Source of the DNA: Cinnamomum chago
Lineage: Eukaryota > Streptophyta > Magnoliopsida > Laurales > Lauraceae
Assembly: GCA_038049695.1 (NCBI GenBank)
Contig: CP142452.1
Span: 53,030,501 to 53,094,500, forward strand
Reading direction: 5' to 3'
DNA: 64,000 nucleotides
The notes below the pieces were generated by a model. That model had not been told where the DNA came from. It made no database searches and saw nothing but the letters and a program-made list of their open reading frames with translations. The position numbers were made by a program, and so were the translations under genes. This document shows, one piece after another, positions 1-11,951 of the stretch; positions within the stretch are counted from its first letter, which is position 1, and each line of letters starts with the position of its first letter.

Positions 1-12
1 TATTTTGAGAAC

Positions 13-1932
13 TGATAAGTCCATAAAATTGTAGCTTTCATTCATCATTTTATATGCATTTATGGACTTAATTAGGTTAATTGCATATAATTACAGTTAA
101 TTTCATGATTTCATGTATTAGAGCATCAATGTTGGAATCTTAATCAAATTTGGTCAAAATTCATTACATTGCATGACTTTTGTGAAATTAGGGATTTTCA
201 TCTCATTCATCACCCAAAAAATTAGTTTTTTTTAGCTTCACTTATGCATACCTGTTAATTTTGACACTATGTGTTATTTTTGGAAAGTTAGATATTTTTA
301 GTGCATTAAGTAGGCATGAAGGGTCCCATGCATGGTCAATCTAGATTCTTCACACTTGATTATTATTGACATTATTTAATTTTATTTGTGTAGGAGAAAT
401 CAAATATGGGACCTGCACTGGTGAAACTTGAAGAGAGATCTAAGGCGGGACGCCTTTCATGAAAGAAAGAGAAAATTGGAAACTTTGCAAGGAGAGTTGA
501 CTAATCAAAGTTGCAAGTAAAGAAGCATGCCAAATATGGGAAGATAATCAAATAAGAAAGAAAATAAAGAGTCCAAACATATTTTGAACGTCCAACATGG
601 GTCCCACACACCCCATTGTATGGAAGTTCCCGTAATTGCACAATTATTCTCGGATTTTTCAGGGGTAACAAATTGAAATGGTCATAACTTTTAATCTGAG
701 TGTCGGATTAGTGCAATCTACATACCGTTGGAAAGCTCCTTTTGAGTCGATAACCGTGGAGCCCAAGATTTCATACATCAGAGCTATATCGAGGGAGATA
801 TGACCTCTGGAAGTTGGCTGTTATAATTCTATGCGGGAATTACAAAAGGTTTTTAAAATTGGCAACTTGAGAGATGTTTGAGGAGTTCAATTTGGCAAAA
901 CTTGGAGTCCAAGAGACCACACTTAGTAACAAATCCTCTTCAATTCAAATTCTTTCCAAGTGTGAAGCCTAAATTGAGTCTTAAGCAAGAAATCTTTACC
1001 AATAAGGAAACAAGTCCTAAAAGAGAGGAGATTCTTTGCTAAAAAGGAGGCATCAACATCTATAAAGTCATTCTCCACCAAGCATCTCACTACAGCCCTC
1101 TCTCCTAAACATTTCTCTCTTCTATTCCTTTCTTCTTTTCCATTAGTTTATTTTTATTTTTGGTAGCCTTGGGCCATGTCCAAGGATTTATTTTGAAGGA
1201 GAAAATTTGTGAAGGAGAAGTTGTAAAGATGCAATTTTTAATGATAAATCAAGAAGCATTCTTTGCAATGGCAGGCTAATTTTCTTGATTAGAGTTATGG
1301 ATGAAGGTAAGTAATTGTCTTTTTATTTGTTTAGTAATTCTAATTTGTGTTCCATGATTATGTGCTTAATGATTAATAGGCTTGTCTTTGTGCCCTAGGC
1401 AAATCTCTATTTTTATTTCTAAAAATAAAAATTAGTTTTTGACTACTCATGCTTAGGTTTGATAGGTCATGCTTAGGATAAAGATCTTTTGATGGTTTAT
1501 GCTTACTTTTGATGGGTGGTGCTTAAATTATTTTTATTCTTTTATGTGATGAAGGAAGTCTTGAGTTTTGAATTTTTTTTATGATTAAAAAGGGATTTTA
1601 AAAGTTAAATTTTCCAATTTAAAAACATTGATTTGTCTTTGATTTGAAGTAAAAATTGGAACAAGTTAGGGTTACTTGATAAATAATTGGTGGATGCTTA
1701 TTGGATTCCTATGCTCTAATCACCTTCATTAATTGGTAGATTTCGAATTTCTAAATTAGTTGCTTATTTTTATATCTAAAAACTCAAAACTTTTCTTAAT
1801 TGTTAGTTAATTAGTTTTCTTAATTTAAAAGTTTATTTAATTAGCTCCCTGTGGGTTCGATCCGTTCTTGCCACTGTCTCATCTAGACACCCGTGCACTT
1901 GCGGTATTTTATGATTGATAAAGATCACATCA
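13..1932 (+). mobile_element. Solo LTR, long gypsy-type
   Basis: The segment starts TGATAAGTCC and ends CACATCA, giving the TG...CA ends of an LTR. The 5 bases before it (AGAAC, 8-12) and after it (AGACC, 1933-1937) match at 4 of 5 positions, as expected for an old 5-bp target duplication. The TGATAAGT start and a stretch near the 3' end reading CTCCCTGTGGGTTCGAT are typical of long plant Ty3/gypsy LTRs (Athila/Tat type), from memory of the families. No internal coding region or second LTR adjoins it, so I read it as a solo LTR of about 1.9 kb. Lineage is uncertain; the boundaries are better supported than the family. Confidence 0.6.
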
Positions 1933-2213
1933 AGACCATCCGTAGGCTCTGATCGAAGTTTTGATGTCTTCGACACCGTCGCCGCCAAGAGTGTCTGTTC
2001 AGCTGCCGGAGGAGTGAAGTTAGGCCAAGTGATGTTGGAATGGCCCGAAACTTCATGTGAACCACTCTTTTGGTTGTCTTGGAGGATCTTGTAGTTTTTG
2101 TTTGATTCTGACAAGATCTGATGCTTGAAGTAGCATTGCCCGTTTGTAGTAGGATGCGGCTTCATGTCGCTTCTTGATGTTGAAGATGCAAAGTTACATT
2201 TTTGGTGTCAACA
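1933..2213. other. Unassigned segment between solo LTR and gypsy remnant
   Basis: About 280 bases of moderate GC. It holds a 110-codon open frame on the minus strand (2165 down to 1833) that overlaps the end of the LTR and matches no family I know. The sequence changes abruptly at about 2214 into the tandem repeats of the gypsy remnant. I see nothing else in it. Confidence 0.4.
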
Positions 2214-2700
2214 CACCTTGTTGCGGAACTAGGTGGCCTCAGCTCGGTTATGGAACCAGCTATCCAAAAACACCAAGTTACAGAACTCGGCATCAGTTTC
2301 AGCTCGATTATGGAACCAGCTATATTATGCACCTTGTTGTAAAACTCGGTGGCTTTGGCTCGGTTTTGGAACCAACCATACCAAACGCCAAGTTATGAAA
2401 CTCGGCACCAATCCCAGCTCGGTTATGAAACCAGCTATATAAAACACCTTGTTATAGAACTCAGTGGCTTCGGCTCGGTTATGGAACCGGCCATGCAAAA
2501 TGCTGGGTTACAGAACTCAGTGGCTATCCTAGTTCGGTTATAGAACCAACTATAATAGAATTTTGGTTATTGAACCGAGTTCGAATAATTTAATTTGCTT
2601 ATGGTTATGAAACCGAAGTTATTTTCCTAAGGACTTCTTATTAGTTCCGGTTATTGAACCAAGCTCAGTTATTATGTTCTAGTTATTACACCAAACTCAT
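2214..2700 (+). repeat. Tandem repeat array of gypsy 3' region, copy 1
   Basis: A short unit of roughly 57-60 bases is repeated head to tail, with the recurring phrases AACTCGG, CAGCTCGGTTATGGAACC and GCCAAGTTA. Alternate units are more alike, giving a higher-order period near 120 bases. Toward 2560-2700 the array degenerates into GGTTATTGAACC motifs. Several short overlapping open frames here are only by-products of the repeats. The same array is present at 18815-19440. Tandem repeats just upstream of the 3' LTR are a known feature of Tat/Ogre-lineage elements. Confidence 0.75.
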
Positions 2701-4255
2701 ACTTGAAGGCAAGATATAAAAAGAAAGTGATTTTATTTGTCATTACAAAAGTTACAATTTACATTTACGTCCAGAAGAGCAAAAAAAAAATACATAAAAA
2801 AAAATCAAAGGACAGCCTCGACGTCCACAGTCTCAGTTTCGGCCTCAGCGTTCCTTGTCTCGGCTTCGGATGTGGTCGACTCGGGTGGGACTTCAGTCGA
2901 CACGGGAGGTACTTTGGGAGAAGGGGCTTGACTCGGTTCCGGCTCTGGAGGTTGGAACTTGGGTGGGTTCTTGAAAAGTTGATGATCTTCAGAAGTCCCA
3001 GTCTCTTTCAAAGCACCTCTCCACCCTAGCTCCCAAATTTTCTGGCTCAGGTCCAGAACTTGAGCCTCATATAACTGTGAAGCAGCGTCCGCCCCCTCTT
3101 CGTAAGCAGAGGCAACCTCGGTTTTAAGTTTGGCCTCGGCAACCTCCTTCTGCTTCTTGAGCTCGGCGACAAGCTGTTTCTGCTCCTTAGCCTCAACCTT
3201 TGCCCTTCGAGCTCAGTTATGATGATCCGAACAGTCGCCTCCCGCTCCTCCTCCCTTTGTTTCTTCTCCTCCAAAGCTGCTTGGAGAGCCTGCTTCTCTT
3301 CCTCCAGCCTGTCGAGACCTTTCCAGCTGGACTTGGGTTCTCTGCAGCACCTGAAAAGGAGACATGTTGTCAAGACACAATGACCTAGATGAAATGGAGA
3401 AACTCATGAACAACTGAGTCATCCCGAGAGGGCTGACTGCATATTCCACGCCGCCAGCTGAACATCATCGGCCTCCCTGTGCCTCACCATATCCCTTGGC
3501 AAGGCAAAGGCGTGGGCCAGAGCCGTAATCACTTTGGAATTCCCCCACATTCGGTCCTCCACCATTAAGGGCCTCCCGGGCTCGATCATAAAGTTCAGTC
3601 TCCACACTACCGGCCCGGGAAGTTGAGGTGTCGCGGTGTTGACAGGGATGTTTCCAGGCGGGCTCTCGACCCTAGCCCGCTTCTTCGGCTGGGTCTCTTC
3701 TTCTTCCCGCTAACCCTGCTCCTCCTGCTGAACTTCTGAGGTCGGGGCAGGAGTGTTAGCAACCGCGGCGGTGGAAGGGCCTGGGTTGGTAGAAGCAATA
3801 AGGCCACCAAAGACAAGGGAGCTCAAATCTTTGACGCCAGAGGGCGTCTTCTCTCTTCTAAGCTCGGAGAGGCGTATGATTCAATGACTCGCTCGAGTTC
3901 GGCTCCTCCCAAATCAGAATGCGGGACTATGGCTACATCACTTAATGTCTCTTGGCGTTCGGCGTGGGTCAAGGCCAGTACCGGCTCCCCACTCCCCGAT
4001 GGCTCGCCCTCTTTCCTCTTTATGAAGGAGTGGTACATTGGTTCGTACTCGAGCAACACCCAAGCAGCCCAACCTCTGTGGCCGTGATATCAGTAGATGG
4101 CGTCGAACCAAGCGTTGTTTTTCTTCCACCCCGCTCGCTTCGCTTCTTGTCGCCTTTCCCTAATGCCTACACAGGAAAATAAAGTGTCAGGTCGGGAAAA
4201 GTAGGAAAGAGCAGTACAAAAGCTCAGGAGTTTGGTATTTACTTGGAGGAGTCCC

Positions 4256-5894
4256 TGTTAGATTGTGTGGTCTCAATCCATCAGTCGATGTAATAAATTG
4301 ATTAATTTCTTTATCTACCAATAAAATCATGCTTTCCTTTCATGAGATGAATGGTGTTTATTACTTAATGTGTTAATTACTTAATGCACATGACCAATAC
4401 ATATGACATAATGGTTCATGAGATGAACCGGGTCCCATTAGTATATTAGATGTGATATATGTATATGGATGAGATCCACATACAAGAGACGTGTCACAAA
4501 TCTTATACTTAAAATATCTTCACAACCAGTGATGAGACTAGGCATCTCATCTGATAAGGTTGCAGCACTTTGATCACTATGAGATAGTGTGATTTGTCTC
4601 AATCATCAGAATGTAAGATTCTAGATCGTAGTGCTGGTACATTGGATGTATTGAAGGACCATGAAAAGCACCTTATGAAATACTGTCTTGATTTAAGGAT
4701 TGCTCTCATAATTCCCAAGCAATAGGCTCTCAATCCCGAGACATTGATGAACTCAAGTTTCTGTTTATTCATTTGCTTTGAGTCGCCAATGAGTGAGGCC
4801 AACTGTAGGTCAACACCTCGGTGTCTTGGGTACGTGGTAATAGGATTGTGGGAACATACAATGATCAAGATGGAATCTATCTACTTTTTCCCCTTGTGCC
4901 AATTAATGGATTTATCATTAGTAAGTGCGCACCCATCTCGATTAAGAGTTAATTGAATGGTACTGATGATCACTGTGATTAATTGGGGTTCAAGGATAAT
5001 AAGATGTGGATATAAGATTGGATGGGACAGATTTATTCCAATTGATCCATGGATATTGATAGAGGGGCCTACTTGTGGGAGTTGGGAAGTTTAGGGTCTT
5101 CATTGTAATTTATTCTTAAGACTGGAGTACAATTGCATTTATATAGTAATGTTATTTGCAATTAACTGTGGGCCCGGATTGCACATGAGATGTGAGGTCG
5201 CGTGTCCCAGTTGGAGCCAGCTTTCTAAGGAATCCCTAGTGGTCCCCACGCTAGCCTAAGATATTAGAAAGTTACTAATCTTACTTGAGCTCTAAAAGGA
5301 AGGAATTAGAAAGTTACTATTTGTATTTGAAGTGAGACTTCTAATAGTGGGTAATAATAAGCTACTAATTTGTGTGGAAGTGTGACTTCTAATACAAATT
5401 AGTAAAAGAGTTAAAATAGGAGTGATGAGGGCTATAAATAGGGAACCATCCCCTCTTGGGCAAGTGTTGCACAAATTCTCCTCCTCTTCTCTCTTCTAGT
5501 TTCTTAGAACTTTTAGTAGGGTTTTCTCTTGGAAATCCCACACATCTTCTTGAAAAAAGAGATTTGATAGAGGGTCATAGCGTGGAAGACAACAAGGTCT
5601 TGGATTTCTCTAATTGCTTGAAGAAGAGCTCTTGATCAAGTTAATTGTCTTCTCCTCCATTAGAGCACTACCGGGCTCCAAAGGTATAATCTGTTTCTCT
5701 ACTTGTTGTAGATTATTTTGTTGCAAGTAGTTGCCGATTGCTATCTTCTAGATAGGTTATATTGCTATACAAGATAGATGAGAAGGAGGGATTGCATCCT
5801 GGATTGGGTTATAGCCTTCTGGATAGTTGATCCCTGAGTCAAGTGGGTCAAAAAGTTTTGAAAACTTATCCACGAGGCCCACCTACTTCCAACA
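4256..5894 (+). mobile_element. Copia solo LTR (subfamily a)
   Basis: It starts TGTTAGATTG and ends CTTCCAACA, 1,639 bases, flanked by the perfect 5-bp duplication GTCCC (4251-4255 and 5895-5899). Removing it restores alignment of the surrounding antisense ORF to copy 2 near 21000, which confirms the insertion. The same LTR type bounds the Copia remnant at 8637-11951, whose RT and RNase H identify the superfamily. A TATA-like CTATAAATAG lies at 5432-5441. No internal sequence is present, so it arose by LTR-LTR recombination. Confidence 0.9.
5432..5441 (+). promoter_or_regulatory. TATA-like box of Copia LTR
   Basis: CTATAAATAG lies in the 3' two thirds of the LTR, followed by the CT-rich, leader-like sequence expected at the U3/R boundary. 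The related LTR at 10576-11951 has TTATAAAAGG at the equivalent place. The position is consistent with an LTR promoter; activity cannot be judged. Confidence 0.5.
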
Positions 5895-6050
5895 GTCCCA
5901 AGACGACGAGGGATCCTGTACGACCTCTCGAGATCGGTTTCGGCCTCGCCTCGCTCCCAGTTGCCCTTGAAAAACAACCTGTCATCTCCGACATACTTAT
6001 TTGAATCCTCTAAGTTCTGCACAAAAGGCATTCTTCTTGCCTTCACCCAG

Positions 6051-7078
6051 AGGTCGTACCTACCATAAGCAAGTATTGTACCTACCATAAGCAGAATGGG
6101 CACAGGACCGAGGACTGCATGACCCTCAAGTCCCATCTCGAGAAGCTTGTCAAGGATGGGCACCTGAAAGATTACATCAGGGAAGGTGGACGGGTAAATG
6201 AGCTCATTAGCGCTGACCTGATGAAGATTAGGATAACGACGAGCCGGAGGGCATCATCAACGTCAATCACCTGGCCCCCTCTCCTAGAGGGGGTAACCAA
6301 GCTCTTGTCAAGGCCAGGAGGGCTTCACACGACAAACAGGTGATGTCGGCCGAGCTGGAACCTACGTCCAAGAAGGCTCGGAAGGAGAGGCCCAAGATCT
6401 GGTTCTCAGACGAATACCTTGAAGAAATCCAGCTCCCCCATAACGACCCACTGATCCTCACCCAGAGGTTGAAGAACTTTAAGGTAGAGCGAATTCTTGT
6501 GGATCCTAGGAGCTCGTCTAAGATCCTCTATTTTGATTGCTTCAATAAGCTTGGTCTTAAAGAAGAAGATTTGCAGGAAGGTCGCACTCCCTTGGTGGGC
6601 TTCAGCTCAAAGCTGGCGTACTCTAAGGGGAAGGTCTCCCTAGAAGTCCAAATCGGAGGTGCCTCCAAGACAGCCAACTTCCTAGTGGTAGATGCACCAT
6701 CCCCATATAATGTAATCATGGGACGAACTTGGCTACACAACATGGAAGCAGTGCCCTCCACCCATCACCAAAAAATCAAGTTCCCGTTGGAGAACTCCGT
6801 CGATCGAGTTGAAGTGATAACAGTACGGGGAGATCAGCAGATGGCCAAACAGTGCCTGATGACTGTGGTACCTGGCGAAGCAGAACCACAACAGGTACAT
6901 ATGGCCGGACTCGAGGCTGAACTGGGGGATGTCGATCGATCAGCAGAGTAGAAGAGCGTTGAAGAATCGATCCCGACAACCCTAAGAGATATTTTTTGCT
7001 TGGGAGCTAGCTCCCCAAAGATGAAAGGTCCGAGCTGCTTAACTTCCTGTTGCAGAACACGGACATTTTTGCCTGGAT
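6051..7078 (+). pseudogene. gag C-terminus and protease of Tat gypsy (fossil)
   Basis: The left part contains a zinc-knuckle-like segment (GHRTEDCMTLKSHLEKLV), as found near the Gag C-terminus of Tat elements. From 6340 a 203-codon frame carries a retropepsin-like region (ILVDPRSS, later NVIMGRTWLH) of the plant gypsy protease. It runs toward the start of reverse transcriptase at 7078, where the family A LTR is inserted. At about 6040-6090 the phrase GTACCTACCATAAGCA occurs twice at the join with the preceding 3' segment. It is a remnant only. Confidence 0.8.
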
Positions 7079-7505
7079 TGTAAGACCCCGTCCCGAGTAA
7101 CATCGATTAGCGTTAATTAAGTGGTGTTTTAGTTCTAAGTGTGACTAGTGGATTTTGATTAAGTGGGGATTAGAATAGCTTTTGATATAGCTTTGGGAAA
7201 TTTTGAGTGCCTTTGTGACTAGTGGGGCCCTTTGGGGGTTCCTTTTGACTTTGCGTTTACTTGGAGGATTATCTTAGATTCTTGTGTTTTATTGTTATAA
7301 TCCCGTTTTACTTGTTTTGTTAACCCCTACAACTTTTATGTTAATCCCGTGCCCGTTCGAGATCCCAAAACCCGACTTTCCTAGCTTTGAGGGCAAAACA
7401 GTCATTATGCACTAAATCTGTACCCAAAATTTGATATTCTCGAAACCCGCGAAACATGATTTCAGCCCTTGAATAATTCTAGTAGTGGGACCCATCTCAC
7501 TTGTT

Positions 7506-7514
7506 TATATAAAG
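7506..7514 (+). promoter_or_regulatory. TATA box of family A LTR
   Basis: TATATAAAG lies about 430 bases inside the LTR and is followed by a run of CT-rich sequence (CCTTCTCTCCC), the usual layout of a plant core promoter. It sets the transcription direction of the family as + here. Confidence 0.55.
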
Positions 7515-9280
7515 AGAACCCTTCTCTCCCTTTTCCCCTTTCCTAGCAAACTTCAACTTCTCAAACTAGGGTTTTCTCTTCTTCCTTCTTCTCTTGCTTT
7601 CCCATCCCCAAATCTTTACCAAACCGTTGCTATTGGAGTAATGCTTGTCATCATCTTCTTCCTCATCACCATAGCTCTCCATTGATATCATTTGAGAGAA
7701 AACCTTCCATTTCACGACTCTCTTTGTCGCGACCCCGGACCGGGTTATCGAGGTCCTAGTCCGGGATCGGGACTAAAGAGGTGGTGTGTGAGTCACATGT
7801 ATTTAATTTCCCACAAGTTTCCATGGTGAGGATATCACATCAATGTAATTTATTTAAGTGCAGAAGCGTGTAGCAAATCAAATTGGTAAGTCATTTTAAA
7901 ATCACAAGACTGATAACATATATAATTAACTTGATGTCAGAGTGAGCAATGATCATTAGCATTTCCCAAAAGTAATTGTTGAAGTTTATACAAAAGATCA
8001 TTTAATTAACATCCCGAAAATAAAGGCCAACAAAGGCCAGTACAATCCAAAAAAAAAGCCCTCAAAGAATGAGTTAGACAATTCCCAAAATGTTACGTCT
8101 CTCGTGGCAACCGAATGTCTAAACGACATCATCGGCATGCCACTCAACTAAATATTGCGGTTCGTCGACTGCCTCCTCAAGCTCCGTCTCGGGATAAATA
8201 ATGTCTGGACTTGAGTACCAAAGGAAAAGGATCAGACATGATGATCTGGCAGGCGGGTGAAAAGATATAACAATATATAATAAATGAAATACCTTAGAAA
8301 ACATTAACACTTGTTTACACAATAACTTTCATAAAAGAAATGAATCATTTACTTGAAAACAAATAAGCAATGTAAAGCATGTAAGGTATCCAAGGAATCG
8401 AGAACTAACAAGCTAGCAATCACACGAAGCTAAGTCTTGAGTGACATGAGTATATCGGGGTGTTGGTCTCAGTCACACGAGGTGTGGAGATTCAACGAAT
8501 CATACATATACAATATAAATATACGGGACGGGATCACGGTAGCAAACCGGGTATTGGGACGGGACCACGGCAATACATTGGGCATCGAGATCCAAACTGC
8601 AGCTAGCGGGACGGGAGGGGGATCTCCAAGTCGGTGCAAGTGGGTCTACAAGAGAAAAAAAGGACCAGATGGAAGAGTTGAGACCTTTAAGGCCAGGCTT
8701 GTTGCGAAAGGGTATACTCAGAAAGAGGGTATCGATTATGAGGAAACCTTCTCGCCGGTAGCCATGCTCAAGTCCATCCAGATACTCTTATCCATAGCGG
8801 CTCATCTCGATTACGAGATTTGGCAAATGGATGTCAAGAAGGCGTTTCTCAACGGCCATCTTGAGGAAGACATATATGATGCAGCCAAACAGTTTTTTAG
8901 CGAGTAACCAAAAGCAAAGAGTTTGCAAGCTGCAGAAGTCCATTTATGGACTGAAGCAGGCATCCCGAAGCTGGAGCATCCGTTTTGACCGGGCAATCAA
9001 ATCATTTGGATTTAGTCAAAATCCGGATGAGTCATGTGTGTACATGAAAAATGAAGGTGACAGGGTAGTTTTTCTGATTTTATATGTCGACGACATCCTT
9101 CTCCTTGGGAAGGATATAGGAATGTTATCAACAGTAAAAGTTTGGTTAGCAAAGATTTTTTATATGAAAGACTTAGGAGAAGCTAGTTACATCCTAAGGA
9201 TCAAACTCCATCGAGACAGAAAAAATAGGATGATTGGCTTATCTCAAGCTGCTTACATAGATAAGGTACTGGTACGGTAT

Positions 9281-10062
9281 GGATCAATTGGAATAAATCT
9301 GTCCCATCCAATCTTAGATCCACATCTTATTATCATTAAGCCCCAATTAATTATAGTGATCATTTGATACCGTTTCAATTAACTCTTAATTGGAATGGGT
9401 GCGCACTTACCAATGATAAATCCATTAATTAGCACAAGGGGATAATGTAGATAGATTCCATCTTGATCATCGCATGTTCCCACAGTCCTACTACCACGTA
9501 CCCAAGACATCGAGGTGTTGACCTACAGTTGGCCTCACTCATTGGTGACTCAAAGCAAATGAATAGATAGAAACTTGAGTTCATCAATGTCTCAGGATTG
9601 AGAGCCTATTGCTAGGGAATTATGAGAGCATTCTTTAAATCGAGACAGTATTTCATAAGGTGCTTCTCATGGTCCTTCAATACATCCAATGTACCAGCAC
9701 CGTGATCCAGAATCTTACATTCCGATGATCGAGACAAATAACACTATCTCATAGTGATCAAAGTACTGCAACCTTGTCAGATGAGATGCCCAATCTCATC
9801 ACTGGTTGTGAAGATATTTTAAGTATAAGATTTGTGACACATATCTCCCGTATGTGGATCTCATCCATATACATATATCACATCTAATAGACTAATGGGA
9901 CCCGGTTCATCTCATGAACTATTATGTCATATGTATTGGTCATGTGCATAAAGTAATAAATCACCATTCATTTCATGAAAGGAAAGCATGATTATATTGA
10001 TAAATAAAGAAATTAATCAATTTATTACATCAACTGATGGATTGAGACCATACAATCTAACA
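9281..10062 (-). mobile_element. Copia LTR fragment, reverse, inside the Copia remnant
   Basis: Read on the minus strand it starts TGTTAGATTGTATGG at 10062 and matches the first ~780 bases of the LTR at 4256. It ends abruptly at 9281 against reverse transcriptase sequence. Its end sequence (TGTTAGATTG, then a TCAATCCATCAG-like stretch) is closer to the solo LTR at 4256 than to the 3' LTR at 10576 of the element it sits in, so it is a separate later insertion rather than this element's own LTR. Confidence 0.75.
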
Positions 10063-10575
10063 GATTTACGGCAGTGATGAGCTGATTCCAGTCAGATACA
10101 CAGATTCTGACTTTATGTCAGATAAGGATTCCAAGAAATCCACCTCTGGTTATGTGCTTATGCTTGGCGGAGCAGCCATCAGCTGGAAGAGTATTAAATA
10201 GGAATGTACCGATGACTCCACTTTTGAGGCTGAATATGTAGCGGCTTGTGAAGCAGCTAAGGAAGCAATATGGCTCAAAAGATTCCTTTTGGAACTTGGA
10301 GTGGTACCTTTGGCGCGACAGCCCCTCACAGTTTACAGTGACAGCAGCGGGGTAGTCACTTAGTCCAAGGAACCCAGGAGCCATAAAAGCCAAAAGCATG
10401 TACAGAGGAAGTATCACTTGGTCAGAGAGGTGACATTGCTATCACCAAGATAGCTTCTGCGGACAATCTGGCAGATCCCTTTACTAAGCCTTTGACCACC
10501 AAAGTCTTTGAGCAGCATGTAGACGGGATGGGCATGAGATGCAATCCCGACTGGCATTGAGCCCAAGTGGGAGAT

Positions 10576-11951
10576 TGTTAGTTTTATGGTCTCAATACCA
10601 AGTATATGATGTAATAAATTGATTAATTTCTTTATTTATCAATACAATCATGTTTTCTTTTCATGAGATGAATGGTGTTTAATTATATACTCGCACATAA
10701 CCAATACGAATGACATAATGATTCATAAGATGAATCGGAGTCCACAAGTATACTAGATGCAATATATGTGTGTGGATGAGATCCACATATAGGAGACATG
10801 TATTGCAAATCTTATACTTAAATATCTTCACAACCAGTGATGAGAGTGCGCACCCATTCCAATTAAGAATTAATTGGATCGGTACCAAATGATCATTATA
10901 ATTAATTGGGGCTCAAGGATAATAAGATATGGATCTAATTTGGTGGACAGATCCAATTGATCCATGGATATAGATGGAGGGGCCTACTTGTGGTAATGTG
11001 GAAGTTTATGGTCTTCATTGTAATTTATTCCTAAGACTGGAGTGCAATTGCATTTATATAGTGGAGTTATTTGCAATTAACTGTGGGCCCGGATCGCACA
11101 TGAGAGGTGGGGTCGCGTGTCCCAGTTGGAGCCAGCTTTCTAAGGAATCCCTAGTGGTCCCCACGCTAGCCCAAGATATTAGAAAAATACTAATTAGAGT
11201 AGAACTCTAAAAGGAAATAGAAAGTTATTATTTCTATTTGAAGTGAGACTTCTAATAGTAGTAATAGTAAGTTACTAATTATTAATGGAAGTGAGACTTC
11301 TATTTTAATTAGTAAAAAAGGAAGTTACTAATCATATTTGAAGTAAGACTTCTAATTGTGATTTGGTAAGCAACTAATTGTTATGCAAATAAGACTTCTA
11401 TTTCAATCAGTAAGAGGAGGTTGCTTAAGTGTTATAAAAGGAGAGAGAGGAGGCTTGGACGTCCCATGCATTGATTCCACCTAGGGATTCACGCCCATCT
11501 TCATCTTCCTCTCTTGTGCAAGTTGTTGCACATCACTTCCCTCTTCTAGTATCTCTTCTAGTTTCCTCTAGGGTTTTTCTCTTGGAGATTCCACCATCTT
11601 CTTGAGAAAAGAGAATCTGATACGGGTCATAGCGTGGAAGATCAAAAGCTGTTGGAGATTCCGATTTGGTTAGTAAAGGTGTCCATCATCAAAGAAAGAA
11701 TTCAAATTCTCCATTAGAGCGCAACTAAGCTCCAAAGGTATAATCTACATCCTTGTATGTCGTGGATTTCGTGGTTGCATGTTTAGGTGTTGTTTTCTAT
11801 CTTCTAGATAGGTTATATTGCTGTACATGATTTATGAGTTTGAGGGATTGCATCCTGGATTGGGTTTATTGCCTTCTAGATAGTTGATTCCTGCATTAAG
11901 TAGATCAAAAGTTTTTGAAACCTATCTGAATGGCCCACCTATTTTCCAACA
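10576..11951 (+). repeat. 3' LTR of Copia remnant (subfamily b)
   Basis: 1,376 bases, TGTTAGTTTTATGG to TTCCAACA, directly after the polypurine-like tract that follows RNase H. It shares the layout of the LTRs at 4256 and 35672 but is shorter. A TATA-like TTATAAAAGG lies near 11433. Its first 30 bases match the reverse LTR at 35672-37369 better than the one at 4256. Confidence 0.85.

Larger units (their letters stand above)
2214..6050 (+). mobile_element. Tat-type Ty3/gypsy 3' fragment, copy 1
   Basis: This stretch matches 18815-21160 in order and orientation: first a tandem array, then an antisense reading frame. It is therefore the 3' section of a Tat-type gypsy element, the part between integrase and the 3' LTR. 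It carries neither integrase on its left nor an LTR on its right; at about 6050 it passes directly into gag sequence of the next remnant. A Copia solo LTR (4256-5894) is inserted in it with a perfect 5-bp target duplication. It is a fossil with several breaks and visible base divergence from copy 2, so it is old relative to its insertions. Confidence 0.75.
2805..6050 (-). pseudogene. Antisense ORF of Tat-type gypsy element, copy 1 (fossil)
   Basis: Minus-strand coding remnants run against the direction of gag-pol. They include a Pro/Glu/Ser-rich tail (peptide ending VDVEAVL), a Glu/Arg/Lys-rich stretch likely to form a coiled coil (ALQAALEEKKQREEE), and a region with YRIPRRLG and MPFVQNLEDSNKY. 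The matching copy at 19543-21530 extends into a segment resembling the plant 'putative gypsy type transposon' domain (PF04195). Antisense genes between integrase and 3' LTR are known in some Tat-lineage elements such as Grande. This copy is broken in several places and interrupted by an LTR. The role of the protein is unknown. Confidence 0.65.
8637..11951 (+). mobile_element. Copia remnant with 3' LTR (fossil)
   Basis: Parts: a reverse transcriptase segment (8637-9280) with [20 protein letters not shown], the YGLKQASR motif and YVDDILL; an RNase H segment (10063-10560) with [19 protein letters not shown]; a polypurine-like AAGTGGGAGA; and a 3' LTR (10576-11951) from TGTTAGTT to CCAACA. The 5' half of the element is absent. 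An LTR fragment of the same family lies inside it in reverse (9281-10062). It is broken in several places. The surrounding sequence is the reverse family A LTR, so this is the third level of the nest. Confidence 0.88.

Noticed and set aside
2174-2543. Several overlapping small frames such as those reading LWNQLYY and GYGTSY
   Set aside because: They follow the phase of the 57-60-base tandem repeat and have no counterpart conserved between the two copies.
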